In this document: piece after piece, positions 16,079 to 23,940 of the stretch
How positions within the stretch are numbered: the first letter of the stretch is position 1
Layout of the letters: every line of letters begins with the position of its first letter
Notes under the pieces: model-generated
Databases searched by the model: none
Seen by the model: only the letters and a program-made list of their open reading frames with translations
What the model was told of the DNA's origin: nothing
Made by a program: the position numbers and the translations under genes
DNA from: Alphaproteobacteria bacterium
GTDB taxonomy: Bacteria; Pseudomonadota; Alphaproteobacteria; Rs-D84
Assembly: GCA_009783855.1 (NCBI GenBank)
Contig: WRCO01000010.1
Span: 1 to 40,671 of the forward strand
Length of the DNA: 40,671 bases
Reading direction: 5' to 3'

Positions 16079-16771
16079 ATGAAGACCATCGAACCGCCGG
16101 CATTAATGTCAAGAATCATAACTTTTGTTTTCGCGGGCGCTCTTGCGACGACGATTGTTTTGGCCGTGACTTTGGCCAATCTTATGCCGCTTCACAGGAC
16201 CCAGGTTTTCTTCCTTACCACCCAGCTTCGCGAAAACACGGTCGTTCGTCTTGAATCGTTTTCCGTTTCGGAATCAAACATCGGAATTTACAAGGAAAAT
16301 TTCATCAAAGAATACATCCGGATGCGGAATGAAATTGTCCCCGCTATCTCTGCAATGCACACGCGGTGGGGTCGCGGACCCGGCGGACTTGTCAATCTTT
16401 GGTCAAGCAACGCGGTCTTTGCGGACTTCATGGACACAAGCATGTGGATTGCGATAATGAACGCGGACGAAGATACCGGATGGCGGTGCCGGGTTGAATT
16501 CACAAGACCTATCCAGCCATATCGCATTGCCGCCCAAAACGACGAAAGACAATTGTCGGAACACCGCGTAAGTTTTCGCTATTTTTGCGCCGATAATACT
16601 GGACAGACCGACCCGGAAGATTATACAATCGTCATAGGAATCGAATTTCAGCCGGCGATAAGATGGTTCGACCGGTTGGAAAATCCGCTTGGTCTTATCG
16701 TGTCAGAGTACCGCGTAGAAGCCGGTCGCCGCGACCCGCTTGACCAATTCGATTTCTTGATAAGAAGGTAA
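16079..16771 (+). CDS. VirB8-like type IV secretion inner-membrane protein
   Basis: VirB8 proteins are bitopic inner-membrane scaffold proteins of type IV secretion systems with a periplasmic NTF2-like domain. The 230-residue protein has a short cytoplasmic tail, one transmembrane helix at about residues 11-33, and a periplasmic domain ending with RWFDRLENPLGLIVSEYRVE, the family's NPxG-type motif. The start at 16079 has AAGGAG 4 bases upstream; 16049 is an alternative without a site. The next gene, a VirB9 homologue, begins 16 bases after its stop, which supports the call. A DotI/IcmL-type member of the same fold is possible but less likely, because the neighbours are VirB9- and VirB10-like. 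Confidence 0.82.
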   Translation: MKTIEPPALMSRIITFVFAGALATTIVLAVTLANLMPLHRTQVFFLTTQLRENTVVRLESFSVSESNIGIYKENFIKEYIRMRNEIVPAISAMHTRWGRGPGGLVNLWSSNAVFADFMDTSMWIAIMNADEDTGWRCRVEFTRPIQPYRIAAQNDERQLSEHRVSFRYFCADNTGQTDPEDYTIVIGIEFQPAIRWFDRLENPLGLIVSEYRVEAGRRDPLDQFDFLIRR

Positions 16772-16787
16772 GGAAAGGAAGATGCTC

Positions 16788-18293
16788 ATGAAAAAAATTA
16801 TGCTGTCTGTTTTGTGTTTGGCGCTTTTTGCGCCTGATGCGCGCGCCAACGTTCAAACCGCATGGAACAATCCGAACGCGAACATGGCGCCGGGCTCTGC
16901 CCGCCCCGGTTTTGCACAGCTTACCTGGTCGCCCGGAACCGTCATGCCGATAAGGCTTCGAAGCGGCATGGTCACGATGATTAATCTTCCCATGGGCGAA
17001 GTTGTCGAAGACGCGACCGTCGGCAATACAGGCTTGTTCCAAGCCGAACTTCAAGGCGGCGGACGCACCATAATGCTTACGCCCGAACCGTCCAATCAGG
17101 GTTCCGACACCAACCTTATCGTTACGGGAAGGTCCGGAAACGTATATCTGTTTTATCTGCGAAGCGAGCCTGCGAATTCGCCGGAAATATCATATTCGAA
17201 AGTGGACATCACTCTTGACGGCAACGCGCACATGCCGATGGCAGGCGGAATGAACGCGCCGCAAACCGGCGGTATGAATTCCTTATTCCCGCGGCGGGGC
17301 GCCGGCGGAGGAGTCGGGGGACTTTCGCCCGCAGGCGAAGATTTCGGATGGATACAGACTATGAAAATCGACCCGTCGGAATTTCGTTTCGACCTTGACA
17401 TATTTGTTCCGAATCCGGACGACTATGTGATTGCGCCGGAGCGCGTGTGGCGCGACCGCATATTCACCTATATCGACTTTGGCGACAAGGTTATCGCGAT
17501 GACACAGCGGCCGGTTGTATCGATACTTATCGAAGGCGGCGAAAGCCCGGTCGGATTCAGAACGGACGGCGAACACGGAAGATTGATAATCGTCGAAGCC
17601 GTCGGCGATATGGTGCTTCGCAGCGGACAGCGTTTGGTATGTATCAAGAAGCGCTCGCGGCCGTTCCTTGTCGCGGACACGGCAAGCGTCATGAGATTGG
17701 CCGAAGCCAACGTGATGCAAAGCATGTTCAGCAACCAGTCGTTGAACAACGTCGTATTTGGCGGAATGCCGATGATGCCCGCTCCGGGTATGGTTGGTCA
17801 TCCGATGATGCCGGGCATGGGCGGCGGAATGCCGATGATGCCGATGCAACCGCAACAGCCGATGATGATGCCGCAACAATTCGCGCCACAGGGCGGCGGC
17901 GGCGGTCGCGGGATGAATATGATTCCACAGGAAAGGACCACTGCGGGCTCGTTCCTTCCGCAAAGCAATATACCGCTGATTCGAAGCAACCAGGTCGGCG
18001 TCGCGGTGGAATTGCGGTCGGACACATCGGTTAAAGCGCTTAACGATTATTGGACGCGCCTGCTTGCGCAGTTCAGCGGGGACGAAGGCGCGGGATTGTT
18101 AAACCCGTACCGTGACATGGTATTCTTCGCGGTCGATGAACAGGGGGTCGGCGATTTGGGCGCATCCGGCAACACGGCGCGCCTGTACCGTTTGCGCATC
18201 GGACCGCTGTCCAACATAGACGAGGCCCAGGTTCTCTGCGACCATCTGCAAAGATTCCGGTCCATCCCATGCCATGTGGTGAGGGTACAATAG
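16788..18293 (+). CDS. VirB9-like T4SS outer-core protein with C-terminal SPOR domain
   Basis: VirB9/TrbG proteins form the periplasmic/outer-membrane core ring with VirB7 and VirB10. The 501-residue protein has a signal peptide (MKKIMLSVLCLALFAPDARA, cut before NV) and a VirB9-like region at about 25-300 (for example VVEDATVGNTGLF and VWRDRIFTYIDFGDK). A Met/Gly/Pro/Gln-rich linker spans about 323-380. From about 400 to the end is a SPOR domain with YRLRIGPLSNIDEAQVLCDHL; SPOR domains bind denuded septal peptidoglycan. I prefer the start at 16788, correctly spaced from AAGGAAG, over 16782. VirB9 normally ends without SPOR, so this is an unusual fusion. Confidence 0.85.
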   Translation: MKKIMLSVLCLALFAPDARANVQTAWNNPNANMAPGSARPGFAQLTWSPGTVMPIRLRSGMVTMINLPMGEVVEDATVGNTGLFQAELQGGGRTIMLTPEPSNQGSDTNLIVTGRSGNVYLFYLRSEPANSPEISYSKVDITLDGNAHMPMAGGMNAPQTGGMNSLFPRRGAGGGVGGLSPAGEDFGWIQTMKIDPSEFRFDLDIFVPNPDDYVIAPERVWRDRIFTYIDFGDKVIAMTQRPVVSILIEGGESPVGFRTDGEHGRLIIVEAVGDMVLRSGQRLVCIKKRSRPFLVADTASVMRLAEANVMQSMFSNQSLNNVVFGGMPMMPAPGMVGHPMMPGMGGGMPMMPMQPQQPMMMPQQFAPQGGGGGRGMNMIPQERTTAGSFLPQSNIPLIRSNQVGVAVELRSDTSVKALNDYWTRLLAQFSGDEGAGLLNPYRDMVFFAVDEQGVGDLGASGNTARLYRLRIGPLSNIDEAQVLCDHLQRFRSIPCHVVRVQ

Positions 18294-18352
18294 TGGTTGG
18301 TGACTGGTGGCTGGTATTTAGCCACAAGCCACCAGCACAAGCCACCAGCACG
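18294..18352. repeat. GGTGGCT-type element between the virB9- and virB10-like genes
   Basis: TGGTTGGTGACTGGTGGCTG faces CACAAGCCACCAGCACAAGC around a GGTATTTAGCC centre. It directly follows the TAG stop of the virB9-like gene and separates the two genes of the operon. Confidence 0.75.
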
Positions 18353-18356
18353 AAAA

Positions 18357-20906
18357 ATGAACAAAATAAAACAAAAGTTCGCCGAATTCAGACAGAGCAC
18401 TCCCATCCATGTGCAGTGGTTGCTTTTGGCGGCCGCGTTTCTTGTTGTATTTATTCTGTTGCTTCTTCTTTTGTCCGGACGGGGCAGTCCGGCTGCCGGC
18501 AACCGCGATGCACAGGTTGCAATACTTTCAATCAACCCTTCAAGGGTTGAATGGCGGAATACTCCCACAGGCGATGCGCGCGAACAAAGAATCGTCGTAT
18601 CGTCAACTGTCGACACTATCATCACAGACGTAAGGATTTCCGGAATCGACGACCCGTCGGCGATTGGTCTGTCGCGCCTGTCTACTTGTGAAAACATGGG
18701 GCGGATTTCGCATAATGTTTCGTGCCGGATTACGTTAAATTGGCGCCCGACCATACCTTTGGACAACACGGACCTTGAAATCCGGATAACATACCACGCG
18801 GCAAGCCAATCGGCGGAAATGGCGAATATGGAGGTTATACCGGTGCTGCTCTCAACACATGGCGGCAGGCTTGTTGCAAACGATAGGGAGGGCACAGAAG
18901 ACTTACAGGATTTTGACAACTTCACAGGCGATGCATTCCTTGACAACATATTCGGCGGCACAGACGACTTTAATAATGACGACGATTGGAATTTCATACC
19001 GCCGTCGTTGAACGATGATTGGGATTTCGACCCGCTGTCATTCCCATTGCCCGCGCCGCTGGAACCTTTGCCGTTTCCCCTTCCCGCGCCAGAACCTATA
19101 TTCACAGGCTTTGCGCCCGCGCCCGTTTTCAACGATTGTCTTGAATTCGCATTTCCGGGATATAATCTTTCGGGCGCGCAAAACGGCTGGATACGGCCAA
19201 GCGCCGGACGCTATCTGTTCCATCCGTTCGGGGACAGCGAATGCACAAATCCGATTGGCGTGTATAACATCAACACCGGCATGATTTCGGACATCGCGAA
19301 TCCCGGAACAATTATCGGAACCGACGCGGACCGTATCGGTCACCGCTCATTTTTTGCAAATAATACGGGGTTGCCCGGCCTTGCGCCAAGTCCGCGGACG
19401 GCGCGTGCGCAAAACCGCGCCGCACCGGCGATGGGTATGCCGGCGGCTCCATTGGCAAGGGGTGGCCGCCTTCGGGATGAAAACGGCAATCCGGTTAACT
19501 TTGGTGCACGGACAACCCGCACTTTCCGACCGACATCCGTACATGCCGACGAACAAGGGTCCGGAAGACACGCCACCATATCAAGCCTTCCGATTGACCG
19601 TACTTTTGTCCTGCGCCAGTACAAGCCGATACCGGCAACCATAGTCAACGAAGTCCGCGCCGACGCCCGCACCATGGGTCCCGGCCCCGGCAATATGGGC
19701 CGCCTGCCGGTTATGGCGACTGTGGACCGCAATGTATTCGCCGACAACGGCCGCACTATCATACTGCCCGCCGGAACACAAATGATGGGGTATGTTACGG
19801 GCGAACTTCCGGGGCCATACCGGACCATTGGCCGGATGCAGATAAACTGGTACCGCTTTATCCGCCCGGATAACGTCGAATTCAATTTTCAACAAAGCGA
19901 CAACCGGCCATTTGCGGCGGACGCCCAGGGTCGCACCGGCGTGCCCGGCCGCGGTTCGACGGATTATATCGAAAGCATGATAATGCCGATGATGACCGCT
20001 TTGGTACCGGCGGCTGTCAACCTTATCGCGCCGATATCGGACCGCTTTGTAAACCAGATAGACCTTGACAACAATACCGTAACCCAAACCGGCACGGTAC
20101 GGTCAAGCGAACTTGCCAAACAAGAAATCATATCGTCATGGAACCAGGTTGTTCAAAGACTGGTCCTTGATATGATGGACAATACCACGCCGCCGTTTTC
20201 GATTGCGGCCGGAACAAGAATCACGGTATTTTCGCCGACGGACCTGGTTGTTACATGCGCGGATGCCGATGCCGACCCCAATGCCGACCCGCGCAGTTGC
20301 GCCATGGTTGCTCCAAATATGGAGTATGCGGATTTTCGCCCGAGCGAAGTGCAATTGGTTGCGAACTTTGACAACGTTTCGGACTGGATGGGTCAGGTGC
20401 GCTCGCTTAACGTAAGGATGGACGGCCTTTGCGAAACAGACTTTAACGGCAACTTTACCGGTCGGCCGGTCACCGACGCACACCGGCTGGCGGCAGAGCG
20501 TGGCATAGATTTCCGCGCGGTTGTCTTCCATTGCCAATCGGGTCAGTTCCAGGCAATGAACAACGTCCGCTGGAACCAGTTCTTTAATCAACAACACCAA
20601 CTGGGCCAAGGCAACCAGGTTGGCATGACGCAAATGCCCGGTCTGCAGCCACAGCAACCAATATTCTCGCCGGAATTCCAACAGAACCAACTGGGGATGC
20701 AGGTGCATCCGGAAACCGGTCTGTTGCTGAACCCGTTTGCTCCGCTTCCGCCGCCGCCGCCCGGACCCGCTGTTCTTCTTTGCGAAGACGGAACGCATCC
20801 GGACTCGAACGGCTGTTGCACCGGCGAAATACTTACCGATATGGGTGATTTGGGGATGAATTGCTGTCCGGTTACCGGCGGCGATTGTTTCCCGCCATTG
20901 CAATAA
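18357..20906 (+). CDS. VirB10-like T4SS core protein with long periplasmic insert and Cys-rich tail
   Basis: VirB10/TrbI proteins span both membranes and link the inner-membrane complex to the outer pore. The 849-residue product has a 20-residue cytoplasmic tail, one transmembrane helix (about 21-40), a beta-rich region to about 150, an Asp/Pro-rich linker (about 178-252), then the VirB10 domain at about 440-640 (TVDRNVFADNGRTIILPAGT, later IAAGTRITVFSPTDLVV). A Gln-rich stretch follows, and the last 45 residues hold a cluster of seven or more Cys (GCCTGEI, NCCPVTGGDC). Typical VirB10 is about 400 residues, so half is extra. The start at 18357 lacks an SD because a repeat sits upstream; translation may use a start inside the repeat (TTG at 18297). 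Confidence 0.82.
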   Translation: MNKIKQKFAEFRQSTPIHVQWLLLAAAFLVVFILLLLLLSGRGSPAAGNRDAQVAILSINPSRVEWRNTPTGDAREQRIVVSSTVDTIITDVRISGIDDPSAIGLSRLSTCENMGRISHNVSCRITLNWRPTIPLDNTDLEIRITYHAASQSAEMANMEVIPVLLSTHGGRLVANDREGTEDLQDFDNFTGDAFLDNIFGGTDDFNNDDDWNFIPPSLNDDWDFDPLSFPLPAPLEPLPFPLPAPEPIFTGFAPAPVFNDCLEFAFPGYNLSGAQNGWIRPSAGRYLFHPFGDSECTNPIGVYNINTGMISDIANPGTIIGTDADRIGHRSFFANNTGLPGLAPSPRTARAQNRAAPAMGMPAAPLARGGRLRDENGNPVNFGARTTRTFRPTSVHADEQGSGRHATISSLPIDRTFVLRQYKPIPATIVNEVRADARTMGPGPGNMGRLPVMATVDRNVFADNGRTIILPAGTQMMGYVTGELPGPYRTIGRMQINWYRFIRPDNVEFNFQQSDNRPFAADAQGRTGVPGRGSTDYIESMIMPMMTALVPAAVNLIAPISDRFVNQIDLDNNTVTQTGTVRSSELAKQEIISSWNQVVQRLVLDMMDNTTPPFSIAAGTRITVFSPTDLVVTCADADADPNADPRSCAMVAPNMEYADFRPSEVQLVANFDNVSDWMGQVRSLNVRMDGLCETDFNGNFTGRPVTDAHRLAAERGIDFRAVVFHCQSGQFQAMNNVRWNQFFNQQHQLGQGNQVGMTQMPGLQPQQPIFSPEFQQNQLGMQVHPETGLLLNPFAPLPPPPPGPAVLLCEDGTHPDSNGCCTGEILTDMGDLGMNCCPVTGGDCFPPLQ

Positions 20907-20930
20907 AAATCCGGCAAAGCCGGATTTTTC
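20906..20930 (+). terminator. Terminator of the virB8-9-10 operon
   Basis: AAAATCCGGC, AAA loop, GCCGGATTTTT: a compact rho-independent terminator overlapping the stop codon of the virB10-like gene. Confidence 0.85.
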
Positions 20931-21038
20931 AACTGACAATTATGGCCCTTGTCGCGCTTTGCGCGACATTTCTATTGCAAGAATCGCTTTGCGATTTTTG
21001 GCATCCGGTTGTTAGTTGTTAGCTGTTAGTTGTCAGTT
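20931..21038. repeat. GTTAGTT-type inverted heptamer element before dnaX
   Basis: AACTGACA at 20931-20938 and TGTCAGTT at 21031-21038 close the element. Inside are palindromes with AAA/TTT loops (GTCGCGCTTTGCGCGAC; AATCGCTTTGCGATT) and four tandem units GTTAGTT, GTTAGCT, GTTAGTT, GTCAGTT. It closely resembles 23775-23896. Confidence 0.75.
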
Positions 21039-21046
21039 TTTTTCAT

Positions 21047-21074
21047 TTGCAACCACCATATTTTCTGCTATCCT
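21047..21074 (+). promoter_or_regulatory. Putative dnaX promoter
   Basis: TTGCAA at 21047-21052, a 16-base spacer and TATCCT at 21069-21074, with TG one base before the -10 (extended -10). The dnaX start is 27 bases downstream. Confidence 0.4.
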
Positions 21075-21100
21075 TCCCGCGACAAAAATAAGAGAAGGAT

Positions 21101-22453
21101 ATGACAGAAAATTATACCGTACTTGCGCGGAAATACCGCAGCCAGGATTTTGATTCGCTTATCGGCCAAGATGTTCTGGTAAAGACCCTGACCACCGCTA
21201 TATCGACCTCTCGCATTGCGCACGCGTATATGTTCACCGGCATACGCGGCACCGGGAAAACAAGCGTCGCGCGCATACTTGCGAAATCGTTGAATTGCCT
21301 GTCGTCACAGGCGGCGACCGCAAAGCCCTGCGGCACTTGCGAAAACTGCACCGCCATCGCTTTGGGACAGCATATAGACGTTCTTGAAATCGACGCGGCA
21401 TCGCACACCGGCGTCGACAATATCCGCGACATTACGGATGCGGCGGGATACCGCCCGACCAACGGCCGGTACAAGGTTTATATAATCGACGAAGTTCACC
21501 AGTTGTCGCAAAGCGCGTTCAACGCGCTCCTTAAAACTTTGGAAGAGCCGCCCGCGCACGTGGTGTTCATGCTTGCCACGACGGAAATAAGAAAGGTCCC
21601 GGTGACGATACTCTCGCGGTGTCAGCGCTTTGATTTGTGCCGCGTTTCCGCAACCGAATTAAAAAAACATTTCGCATGGATTGCGACGCAAGAAAACGTA
21701 AAACTGTCCGACGATGCGAACGAAATGCTTGCCCGCGCGGCGGACGGGTCCGTCCGCGACGGCCTGTCACTGTTTGACCAGGCAATCGCGCAAACCGGCG
21801 GCAACGTCGACCATGTGGCGGTGCTTAACATGCTTAAACGCGCGGACCGCGGCGTGGTTGTCGATTTTATGAAAATACTTCTTGCGGGCGATGTCGCGGC
21901 CGCAATCGGACGCGCGGACGAATTGTATCAAAGCGGCGCCGACCTTTCGCTTATGCTGCAAGATATGATGGAATGGACGCATTGGGCGACGCGCATGCAT
22001 CCCGCTTTGCGCGCGGGCGACGCGCACGCCGCGCCGTTCTCCGCGGACCAGCGCGAGGCCATAATAAAATCAATGGACGGCGTGACGGTCAACACATTGT
22101 CGCGCCTGTGGCAGGTTATGGTGGCATCGGTTGAAGAAATGCAGAAATCGACAAACCAGAAACAGTGTTTCGACATGCTTGTCGTGCGGCTTATGCGTGT
22201 TGCGGATATGCCGACTGTTGCAACTTTGTTGCAACAGAATGATGAAAGTGGAATCAAGAATATTGAACCCGGCGCAACAAACATAAAAAAAACAGACATT
22301 GTACAAAATAATACGCCGACGGAACCCGTGCAACAACAAGGCGTTCAGCATTCAACACTCGACGCGGCGGCGCCCGCCGCCGCGGTATCCGCCGACCCGA
22401 TGCTTGCGAACGCATTGGACATGTTCGCCGGCGCACAGGTAATTACAAACTAA
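21101..22453 (+). CDS. dnaX: DNA polymerase III subunit gamma/tau
   Basis: DnaX is the ATPase of the clamp loader. The 450-residue protein has Walker A GIRGTGKTS at 47-55, the zinc cysteines Cys66, Cys77, Cys80 and Cys83, Walker B DEVH at about 130-133, and the SRC motif near 171-175. Domain III follows to about 370. The rest is a low-complexity Gln/Ala-rich tail, shorter than the tau tail of E. coli. An A8 run at 22285-22292 gives the slippery sequence A-AAA-AAA in frame; a -1 shift there would end translation after six more codons, yielding about 403 residues, a gamma-like product. A copy of the ATTCAGC heptamer encodes GVQHSTL near the C-terminus. Confidence 0.95.
   Translation: MTENYTVLARKYRSQDFDSLIGQDVLVKTLTTAISTSRIAHAYMFTGIRGTGKTSVARILAKSLNCLSSQAATAKPCGTCENCTAIALGQHIDVLEIDAASHTGVDNIRDITDAAGYRPTNGRYKVYIIDEVHQLSQSAFNALLKTLEEPPAHVVFMLATTEIRKVPVTILSRCQRFDLCRVSATELKKHFAWIATQENVKLSDDANEMLARAADGSVRDGLSLFDQAIAQTGGNVDHVAVLNMLKRADRGVVVDFMKILLAGDVAAAIGRADELYQSGADLSLMLQDMMEWTHWATRMHPALRAGDAHAAPFSADQREAIIKSMDGVTVNTLSRLWQVMVASVEEMQKSTNQKQCFDMLVVRLMRVADMPTVATLLQQNDESGIKNIEPGATNIKKTDIVQNNTPTEPVQQQGVQHSTLDAAAPAAAVSADPMLANALDMFAGAQVITN
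22285..22311 (+). other. Possible -1 frameshift site in dnaX
   Basis: Eight A residues at 22285-22292 are read ATA AAA AAA ACA. After a -1 shift the ribosome would read AAC AGA CAT TGT ACA AAA TAA, stopping at 22309-22311. This resembles the programmed slip that makes gamma from dnaX in several bacteria. No clear downstream hairpin or upstream SD-like stimulator is visible. Transcriptional slippage is an alternative mechanism. Confidence 0.45.
22343..22360. repeat. ATTCAGC-type heptamer inside dnaX
   Basis: GTTCAGC, ATTCAAC, ACTC read in frame as VQHSTL. Same unit type as the intergenic copy at 82-115. Confidence 0.5.
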
Positions 22454-22597
22454 CAACTAATAACTAAGAACTAGAGACTGACCTGTCCGATATATTGGAC
22501 AACGGATAAAACGAGAAACAAGATGTCCACTATAGTGGACAAGCATTAGTACGGGCACGGTTATTAGTTTTTAGTTAAAAGTAAAAAAGGCTTCAAC
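22454..22597. repeat. dnaX-pilin spacer with heptamers and two palindromes
   Basis: It begins with TAACAACTAATAACTAAGAA heptamer units, then the imperfect palindrome TGTCCGATATATTGGACA (22484-22501) and the perfect palindrome TGTCCACTATAGTGGACA (22524-22541), then TTAGTTTTTAGTT units. The two palindromes share the GTCC...GGAC ends and resemble the one at 41-60. Confidence 0.6.
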
Positions 22598-23080
22598 ATG
22601 ACCAAAAACCACATCCTCAACGAATCCGGTCGCTCACTCATAGAGGTGGTAAGCGCGCTTGCCATCGGCGCCGTTCTTATCGCCGCGACATTCCAGATTT
22701 ACCAGACCGTTGCATCGCGACAGGCGCGCGTCATGGCGACCGAAGAACTTCGCATTATCGCCCGCGATGCGAAAACTCTGTTCGCGGGCCGCGGCGGCGA
22801 CTATACCGGCATATCCGTGGACCATCTGATAAAAATGCGCGCGCTTAATTCCGACCGGCCGCCGCGCATTGCAAAAAGTTTCAGCCTTGCCGCCGCACCG
22901 GAATGGGAGGGATTCTTCATCAACCTGTACGGTCTTAATTTTTCCGATTGCGCGTGGATATCGGCCGTGCGCTTTGATTGGGCAATCGGCGTCATCGTAA
23001 ACGACAACGTGGACGGCGACGATATTGACGACATTTGCAAACGCGGACATGAAAACAAAGCCGCGATAGTTGTAAGATAG
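22598..23080 (+). CDS. Type IV prepilin-like protein
   Basis: The N-terminus has a class III (prepilin peptidase) signal: a short polar leader ending in Gly11, then RSLIE with Glu at mature position 5, followed by a hydrophobic helix of about 20 residues. The rest (about 125 residues) is a pseudopilin-sized globular domain with one Cys pair candidate (FSDCAW and DDICKRG). This matches a type IVb/PilS-like pilin or a minor pseudopilin; which of these cannot be decided here. An AAAAGG binding site precedes the start. The OmpA-domain lipoprotein gene follows within about 20 bases, so the two are likely co-transcribed. Confidence 0.75.
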   Translation: MTKNHILNESGRSLIEVVSALAIGAVLIAATFQIYQTVASRQARVMATEELRIIARDAKTLFAGRGGDYTGISVDHLIKMRALNSDRPPRIAKSFSLAAAPEWEGFFINLYGLNFSDCAWISAVRFDWAIGVIVNDNVDGDDIDDICKRGHENKAAIVVR

Positions 23081-23188
23081 AGCACAGATGGAGCATGAAC
23101 AAATGTTAAAATTAGAAAATAACTTTTTCAGACCTGCAAAAGCATATCTATTATCTGTGCTCTATGCTCTGTGTTCTGTGCTCTTGCT
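23078..23188. repeat. TCTATGC-type inverted heptamer element spanning a start codon
   Basis: An inverted arm at about 23078-23098 (AGAGCACAGATGGAGCAT) faces tandem units TCTGTGC, TCTATGC, TCTGTGT, TCTGTGC at 23154-23181. The element contains the start codon and signal peptide of the following lipoprotein gene. Confidence 0.7.
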
Positions 23189-23774
23189 TTCATCCTGCGG
23201 CGGATATAAGACGCCGGAACGCGGCACATGGGATACCATTCTTCGCGGCGCAAGCTTTGGCACAATGACCGAAACCGCGCGCCGTGCGAAACAGCCTATA
23301 TACCAAGGCGCGGGCGGCCGGGTCCTTTTGCCGCACGAAGTCGGCCCGTATATGGACACTTTGGAAGAAGAGCTTACCGACAACCTTCGTAAATTCGGAA
23401 TCCAAATATCGCGCGTCGGCGACGACGTCATGGTCGTAATCGTGCGGTCCGCATTCATGTCGGCGGACCATCCGGATATTTCGGACGAAGGCGTAGAAAC
23501 CCTTCGCACCGTGTCCCGCGCGCTTGCGCGGTTCGACCGCACATGGATAGAAATCGCGGGATACAGCGACGCAATGACCGACCAGAACGCCGCAACAAGG
23601 TTCAGTTTTGACATGGCGGAACGCGTCGCGCTGTTTTTGGCACAGCACAGGGTAAAGACCCTTCGGATGTTTGTTGTCGGCCGCGGGTCCGCCCGCCCGA
23701 TTGCGGACCAAAGCAGTATGGGGCGGCAGATGAACAGGCGTGTGGAGCTTCGCATTTCTCCCATCGTAAAGTAA
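23103..23774 (+). CDS. OmpA-domain lipoprotein
   Basis: The 223-residue protein has a lipoprotein signal peptide with lipobox LSSC (Cys32), then an OmpA-like peptidoglycan-binding domain over about residues 100-220, with EIAGYSDAMTDQNAATRFS and the late RQMNRRVELRI arginine motif. Such proteins tie the outer membrane to the wall; OmpA-domain lipoproteins such as IcmN/DotK also occur in type IVB secretion systems. The start at 23103 has GGAG 9 bases upstream; 23088 is an alternative. Residues 18-27 (SVLYALCSVL) are encoded by TCTATGC heptamers, so part of the signal peptide derives from a repeat. It is followed by a repeat-bearing promoter region and the Skp-like gene. Confidence 0.85.
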   Translation: MLKLENNFFRPAKAYLLSVLYALCSVLLLSSCGGYKTPERGTWDTILRGASFGTMTETARRAKQPIYQGAGGRVLLPHEVGPYMDTLEEELTDNLRKFGIQISRVGDDVMVVIVRSAFMSADHPDISDEGVETLRTVSRALARFDRTWIEIAGYSDAMTDQNAATRFSFDMAERVALFLAQHRVKTLRMFVVGRGSARPIADQSSMGRQMNRRVELRISPIVK

Positions 23775-23896
23775 CCAACTGACAGCCGACAGCCAACAAC
23801 TGTCGCGTCGCGCAAAGCGCGGCAAATGATTGTAAAAATTACGTTGTAAGTTTTGACATCCGGTTGTTAGTTGTTGGTTGCCAGCTGTTAGTTTTT
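23775..23896. repeat. GTTAGTT-type inverted heptamer element
   Basis: CCAACTGACAGCCGACAGCC at the left faces GTTGTTAGTTGTTGGTTGCC at the right, around a GCGCAAAGCGC palindrome and an AT-rich middle. It starts right after the OmpA-lipoprotein stop codon and its right arm carries a -35 box. Confidence 0.7.
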
Positions 23897-23906
23897 CTGA
23901 TATAAT
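23878..23906 (+). promoter_or_regulatory. Promoter of the Skp-like gene, formed partly by a repeat
   Basis: TTGCCA at 23878-23883, a 17-base spacer and perfect TATAAT at 23901-23906. The -35 box is inside the GTTAGTT-type right arm; the -10 lies outside it. Confidence 0.65.
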
Positions 23907-23940
23907 TCAGCAAATGCGTGCAAAAATAAAAGGAACAACC

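Noticed and set aside
18047-19132. Minus-strand open frame of about 360 codons across the virB9-virB10 junction
   Set aside because: It is antisense to two well-supported genes, crosses the repeat element and has low-complexity Ser/Gly content.
22285-22292. dnaX A8 run as a sequencing error
   Set aside because: The zero frame continues for over 50 sensible codons to a normal stop, so no frame correction is needed.
82-23181. Short direct repeats suggesting CRISPR arrays
   Set aside because: The units are 7 bases, contiguous and degenerate, with no regular unique spacers and no cas genes in the window.
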